The translations under genes were made by a program, and so were the position numbers. DNA of 23,212 nt from a virus. The notes beneath the pieces were generated by a model. The model was given only the letters and a program-made list of their open reading frames with translations, did no database searches and was not told where the DNA came from. Positions 20,450 through 23,212 of the stretch are shown here, in pieces; the first letter of the stretch is position 1; each line of letters starts with the position of its first letter. The stretch lies in the IMG/VR virus record IMGVR_UViG_3300037246_002490, positions 1-23,212 of that record. The stretch is one strand, 5' to 3'.

Positions 20450-20680
20450 ATGGATAGATTAACATACAGATATGTAACAAAGGTAGTATCTTTTAATTCA
20501 GTTAAGTGGAATCAAATACAATGTCTTTTGAATACTAAAGGTATTTACTGGTTTCTTACTGACCCGTATAAGGGTGAACAAATAGCTGTTATGGTATCCA
20601 AATATGATGAGCAACAGTTTAATGAAATAGTTAACACAATGTTTGATGCAAATTTTTATGGAAAGGAATTAACCCATTAA
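20450..20680 (+). CDS. 76-aa protein of unknown function
   Basis: ATG 20450 behind GGGAGA. Contains IYWFLTDPYKGEQIAVMVSKY, given here as 20 residues or fewer: IYWFLTDPYKGEQIAV. Resembles a small beta-alpha-beta unit. Stop overlaps the next ATG (TAATG). Confidence 0.65.
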   Translation: MDRLTYRYVTKVVSFNSVKWNQIQCLLNTKGIYWFLTDPYKGEQIAVMVSKYDEQQFNEIVNTMFDANFYGKELTH

Positions 20681-20946
20681 TGTTGTCAAAGATTCATCCA
20701 GGATGTTTTACATGGAGCTTATGGCGTGGCGGTTGTTTACTTGATTTGGTGCCAACTATTGCTAAGAATCGGGATGTTGCAAAGAAAGCCGGGCTGTTAA
20801 GAAAGTATGCAATTGGTTATTGTATTGCAAGTGAGTTGTTGGTCAGGCCAAAGACCAACTGCTTTGCCGTAATGTTTCTGAAGGAAGAACTATGTTTCTG
20901 GACACACTTAACAGTAGTTGAATTTAATAAAATGAGAGGAACATGA
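20680..20946 (+). CDS. 88-aa protein of unknown function
   Basis: ATG 20680 behind AAAGGAA, TAATG-coupled. Contains LVRPKTNCFAVMFLKEELC and FWTHLTVVEFN, a pattern I have met in short phage proteins where a WTHLT motif ends a beta sheet. No function known. Confidence 0.65.
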   Translation: MLSKIHPGCFTWSLWRGGCLLDLVPTIAKNRDVAKKAGLLRKYAIGYCIASELLVRPKTNCFAVMFLKEELCFWTHLTVVEFNKMRGT

Positions 20947-20947
20947 A

Positions 20948-21148
20948 ATGGCAGTAAGAGAATATTATAGTCATAAAAAAGCAGACGAAAAGAAAAGACA
21001 AAGAGGCAACCAGGCAGCGGCACGTCAGTTGCTGCGAAATAGCCGGAGTAATGCTCAGCAACTACGAAAATTAGATGCTGGTAACGGTGCTGGTGGTAGT
21101 GCTTACGTTGCTGCAAAAGAAAGAGCAAGATTGGGGGACGTGAAATGA
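20948..21148 (+). CDS. 66-aa basic, Ala/Arg-rich protein
   Basis: ATG 20948 behind GAGGAAC. Highly basic (HKKADEKKRQRGNQAAARQL) with a Gly-Ala stretch. Overlaps the radical SAM start (ATGA). Could be a nucleic-acid-binding peptide. Confidence 0.6.
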   Translation: MAVREYYSHKKADEKKRQRGNQAAARQLLRNSRSNAQQLRKLDAGNGAGGSAYVAAKERARLGDVK

Positions 21149-22116
21149 AGTTAGAAGATATAGGATTCTATACCTTGAGTGATGCACGTGCTGCTGTTGC
21201 TACGCACTGCTCACCATTACAGCGGTGTGAGTTGTTGGTAACACAGCGATGCAACTTTAATTGTCCTTATTGTCGGAAGTTGGAAGGGCAGGAGCTTAGT
21301 TTGGACGACGCAGCAAAAATTCTTAAGCTTTGGATACGGGACGACCTACAGAATCTGCGGTTCTCTGGTGGCGAACCAACTTTGTGGCCTTACTTAGAGG
21401 AATGTGTAAGGTACTGTAAGATTGCAGGAGTTAAGCGAATTGCTGTTTCCACCAACGGCAGTGCTGACTGGGAGCTTTATGAACGTCTTATCAAAGCTGG
21501 TGTCAATGATTTTAGTGTGTCACTTGATGCCTGTTGTTCAGAAGGCGGTAATGTTATGTCCGGTGTCAAAGACCAGTTTAATAAAGTTGCAAAAAATATT
21601 GAACTGATATGCAGCCGTAAAATCTATCTGTCTGTTGGGGTTGTGCTCACTGACGAAAATATCGGTGAAGTAGACAAGATAGTGGCGTTTGCTCACAGTC
21701 TGGGAGTAAGTGACATACGGGTGATACCTGCTGCTCAACACAGCAAGGCCTTGCCAGAGATACAACCTGGTTATACCAAGATTTACCCAATACTTAAGTA
21801 CAGGCTAAACAACATGAAGGCCGGTAACACTGTTCGTGGATTGCAGGAAACTGATAATCACCGTTGTCCGTTGGTGTTGGACGACATGGCAGTGTGGGAT
21901 GGACACCACTATCCTTGTATAATTCATCTGCGGGAAGGTGGTGCTCCAATAGGTAAGGTTAGTGCCAAGATGAGAGACGAACGATTTTGGTGGTTCAGCA
22001 TACATGATACACACGTAGACCATATTTGCAAAGGTAATTGCCTTGACGTGTGTGTGCAGTACAACAATCGTGTTCGTGAACTGCGAGAAATTAACAAACG
22101 TAATTGGGAGAAGTGA
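21145..22116 (+). CDS. Radical SAM enzyme, SPASM-like C-terminus
   Basis: 323 aa from ATG 21145, coupled by ATGA. The [4Fe-4S]-binding CxxxCxxC is at Cys36/40/43 (CNFNCPYC), followed by FSGGEPTL (SAM binding), ISTNGS-type VSTNGSAD and VSLDAC. The C-terminal part has CPLVLDDMAVWDGHHYPC and CKGNCLDVC, spaced like SPASM/twitch auxiliary cluster ligands. Such enzymes mature peptides or RNA; substrate cannot be read. It resembles no QueE, MiaB or anaerobic NrdG by length. It lies four genes upstream of rtcB in one transcript. Confidence 0.9.
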   Translation: MKLEDIGFYTLSDARAAVATHCSPLQRCELLVTQRCNFNCPYCRKLEGQELSLDDAAKILKLWIRDDLQNLRFSGGEPTLWPYLEECVRYCKIAGVKRIAVSTNGSADWELYERLIKAGVNDFSVSLDACCSEGGNVMSGVKDQFNKVAKNIELICSRKIYLSVGVVLTDENIGEVDKIVAFAHSLGVSDIRVIPAAQHSKALPEIQPGYTKIYPILKYRLNNMKAGNTVRGLQETDNHRCPLVLDDMAVWDGHHYPCIIHLREGGAPIGKVSAKMRDERFWWFSIHDTHVDHICKGNCLDVCVQYNNRVRELREINKRNWEK

Positions 22117-22117
22117 C

Positions 22118-22327
22118 ATGTATACAGCAATTAAAATGACAGGAAAATTTTATGTAATGGAGTGTGTTGATGATGGCCTCGAAAATTTACAGTTCAGTCC
22201 AGACGAAATAGAAAGATGTGACACCTTTATAAATGAGGGCAACCCTGTCATTTTCTTCCAGGATGTTGAAGATTTAGAAGGTTTATTTGATGAACCAATT
22301 GAAATTGTAATGGTAGAAAGGGATTAA
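22118..22327 (+). CDS. 69-aa acidic protein
   Basis: ATG 22118 behind GGGAGA. Acidic throughout, with ERCDTFINEGNPVIFFQD and a VMVERD end. No motif. Sits between the radical SAM and cREC-like genes. Confidence 0.6.
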   Translation: MYTAIKMTGKFYVMECVDDGLENLQFSPDEIERCDTFINEGNPVIFFQDVEDLEGLFDEPIEIVMVERD

Positions 22328-22328
22328 T

Positions 22329-22718
22329 ATGTGGCTTCTTGTAGATGATAAACGCAGCCTTGATAGTAGTGAGGTTGATATTATTGCCCGCAATAGTCAG
22401 GCCGCTATGGAAATACTGTTAGGCATGGGCCACAGGTTAACTGGTTTGGTACTTGACTATGACCTGGGAGAAAAAGAGAACATCGGCAAGGGCGGCAGAC
22501 GCAGTAGAGAAATCACGGGGTATGATGTGCTGATGTTCGCTATTGTAAACGAAGTCCTGCCCCTTACTGTTCAGATTATTACTGATAATCCGGCTGGTAG
22601 AGAGCGACTTCATAACGGGTTGATACATGACGCAAAGTATGTTATAAAAACCGTTCAAAGTCATGGCCGAACTCGAATTACTTATGTTAAACCAGATAAG
22701 GACGAAATTGTAAAATGA
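22329..22718 (+). CDS. Receiver-like cREC-type protein
   Basis: 129 aa from ATG 22329 behind AAAGGGA. It keeps a receiver-domain layout: acidic pair in LVDDKRS (D6/D7), an acidic loop GLVLDYDLG (D43/D45 after the third strand) and VQIITDNPAG in place of the switch Thr/Ser strand, with GYDVLMFA between. There is no output domain. Small proteins with this pattern (DDxR ... DxDLG ... GYDxL ... TxNPxG) are known as the cREC, or cyclic-phosphate-processing receiver, type, linked in the literature to RNA-repair operons. The rtcB gene two positions downstream supports this. ATGA-coupled to the next gene. Confidence 0.75.
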   Translation: MWLLVDDKRSLDSSEVDIIARNSQAAMEILLGMGHRLTGLVLDYDLGEKENIGKGGRRSREITGYDVLMFAIVNEVLPLTVQIITDNPAGRERLHNGLIHDAKYVIKTVQSHGRTRITYVKPDKDEIVK

Positions 22719-22891
22719 AAAACAAATTTGAGGTTGTAAAGTATACTATTGTTTTCTTAATATTTGCCCTTCTTGCTTACGCTTTTTGGACTGATTATAA
22801 TGTTTCACCATCGGAATATGTTCCAAGAATAAAACAGCAACAGGCATTCAAGATGATAAAAGAAATCCATGAACATCTATTAGGAGAGTAA
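22715..22891 (+). CDS. 58-aa single-pass membrane protein
   Basis: ATG 22715, ATGA overlap with the cREC-like gene. After a short basic start, about residues 8-25 (VKYTIVFLIFALLAYAFW) form one membrane helix, then a polar tail. Its stop is one base from the rtcB start. Unrecognised. Confidence 0.65.
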   Translation: MKNKFEVVKYTIVFLIFALLAYAFWTDYNVSPSEYVPRIKQQQAFKMIKEIHEHLLGE

Positions 22892-22892
22892 T

Positions 22893-23212
22893 ATGAAAAA
22901 CGTAATAACAACAGAACGATTGCCAATTAAATTGTGGTTGGATGATGCTGATGAACAAACGTTAGACCAGGCACGTAACTTAGCTAACTTGCCGTTTGCG
23001 GTTAAGCATATTGCACTTATGCCTGATGCTCACGTAGGTTATGGTATGCCAATTGGTGGTGTCATGGCATGTGACGATGTTATTGTACCAAATGCAGTAG
23101 GTGTTGACATCGGCTGTGGCATGTGTGCAGTTCGTACTGACCTGACTGAGATTAGTGTTGCATCACTGACCAGTATTGTGATTGAGATTAAGAGGCACAT
23201 ACCAACAGGATT
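22893..23212 (+). CDS. rtcB: RNA-splicing ligase RtcB, N-terminal part
   Basis: ATG 22893 behind AGGAGAG; the frame is open for 106 codons to the window edge, about a quarter of the usual 400 residues. RtcB signatures are clear: MPDAHVGYGMPIGGVMA and the metal-binding VGVDIGCGMCA, with Asp72 and Cys75 matching the manganese ligands. RtcB joins 2',3'-cyclic phosphate (or 3'-phosphate) RNA ends to 5'-OH ends using GTP, the ends left by tRNA-cutting toxins and ribonucleases. In a phage it would repair RNA cut by host defence. The catalytic His lies beyond the window. Confidence 0.93.
   Translation, partial: MKNVITTERLPIKLWLDDADEQTLDQARNLANLPFAVKHIALMPDAHVGYGMPIGGVMACDDVIVPNAVGVDIGCGMCAVRTDLTEISVASLTSIVIEIKRHIPTG

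Noticed and set aside
1-23212. CRISPR array, insertion sequence, integrase or attachment site
   Set aside because: No regularly spaced repeats, transposase motifs, recombinase or paired att-like repeats were seen on either strand.

Overview
The window looks like part of a tailed-phage (Caudoviricetes) genome. It carries a small and a large terminase subunit, a portal protein, a scaffold-like head protein, a stand-alone family A DNA polymerase, two tRNA genes and a dense set of very small overlapping genes, many with zinc-binding cysteines. No tail, lysis, integrase or repressor gene is visible, so lifestyle and tail type cannot be read. Base composition is moderately AT-rich. Genes use strong GGAG/AAGGAG Shine-Dalgarno sites, and several sigma-70-like promoters are visible, so the host is probably a bacterium that relies on Shine-Dalgarno initiation; nothing identifies it further. 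Layout: (1) 1-7352, leftward packaging and head operon. In transcription order: possible 31-aa basic peptide, TerS, TerL, portal, membrane-anchored trypsin-like protease, small HECLH protein, beta-rich structural protein, two zinc-ribbon proteins, and a partial acidic/coiled-coil protein running off the left edge. Most junctions are TAATG or ATGA overlaps. (2) 7358-8233, the divergent control region: tRNA-Pro(UGG) and tRNA-Ala(UGC) read leftward ahead of the head genes, with a candidate leftward promoter at 7574-7601, two small leftward ORFs, and candidate rightward promoters at 8120-8227. (3) 8234-13592, rightward replication operon: HTH/zinc protein, small membrane protein, DUF4326 protein, DnaJ-type zinc-finger minigene, DNA polymerase, PD-(D/E)XK (MmcB-like) nuclease and several tiny proteins, ending in a 13-bp hairpin over the last stop codon. 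(4) 13605-14150, an AT-rich non-coding block rich in dyads and direct repeats, a candidate origin or control locus. (5) 14151-17425, small accessory genes behind three copies of a related promoter, including a 164-aa kinase-like protein and a Gp88-like protein. (6) 17429-23212, a further rightward set behind a consensus TTGACA-17-TATAAT promoter: three small genes sharing a repeated ribosome-binding element, a DUF932 protein, a run of short zinc proteins, a radical SAM enzyme, a receiver-like (cREC-type) protein, a membrane peptide and the start of the RNA ligase RtcB. The most interesting points are the cREC-like plus RtcB (with nearby radical SAM and phage tRNAs) set, which suggests RNA-end repair against host RNA-cleaving defences; the membrane serine protease and HECLH protein in the head operon; the kinase-like protein with all core motifs in 164 residues; and the repeated promoter and ribosome-binding cassettes in the accessory region. 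Functions come from motifs read by eye; no database search was possible.
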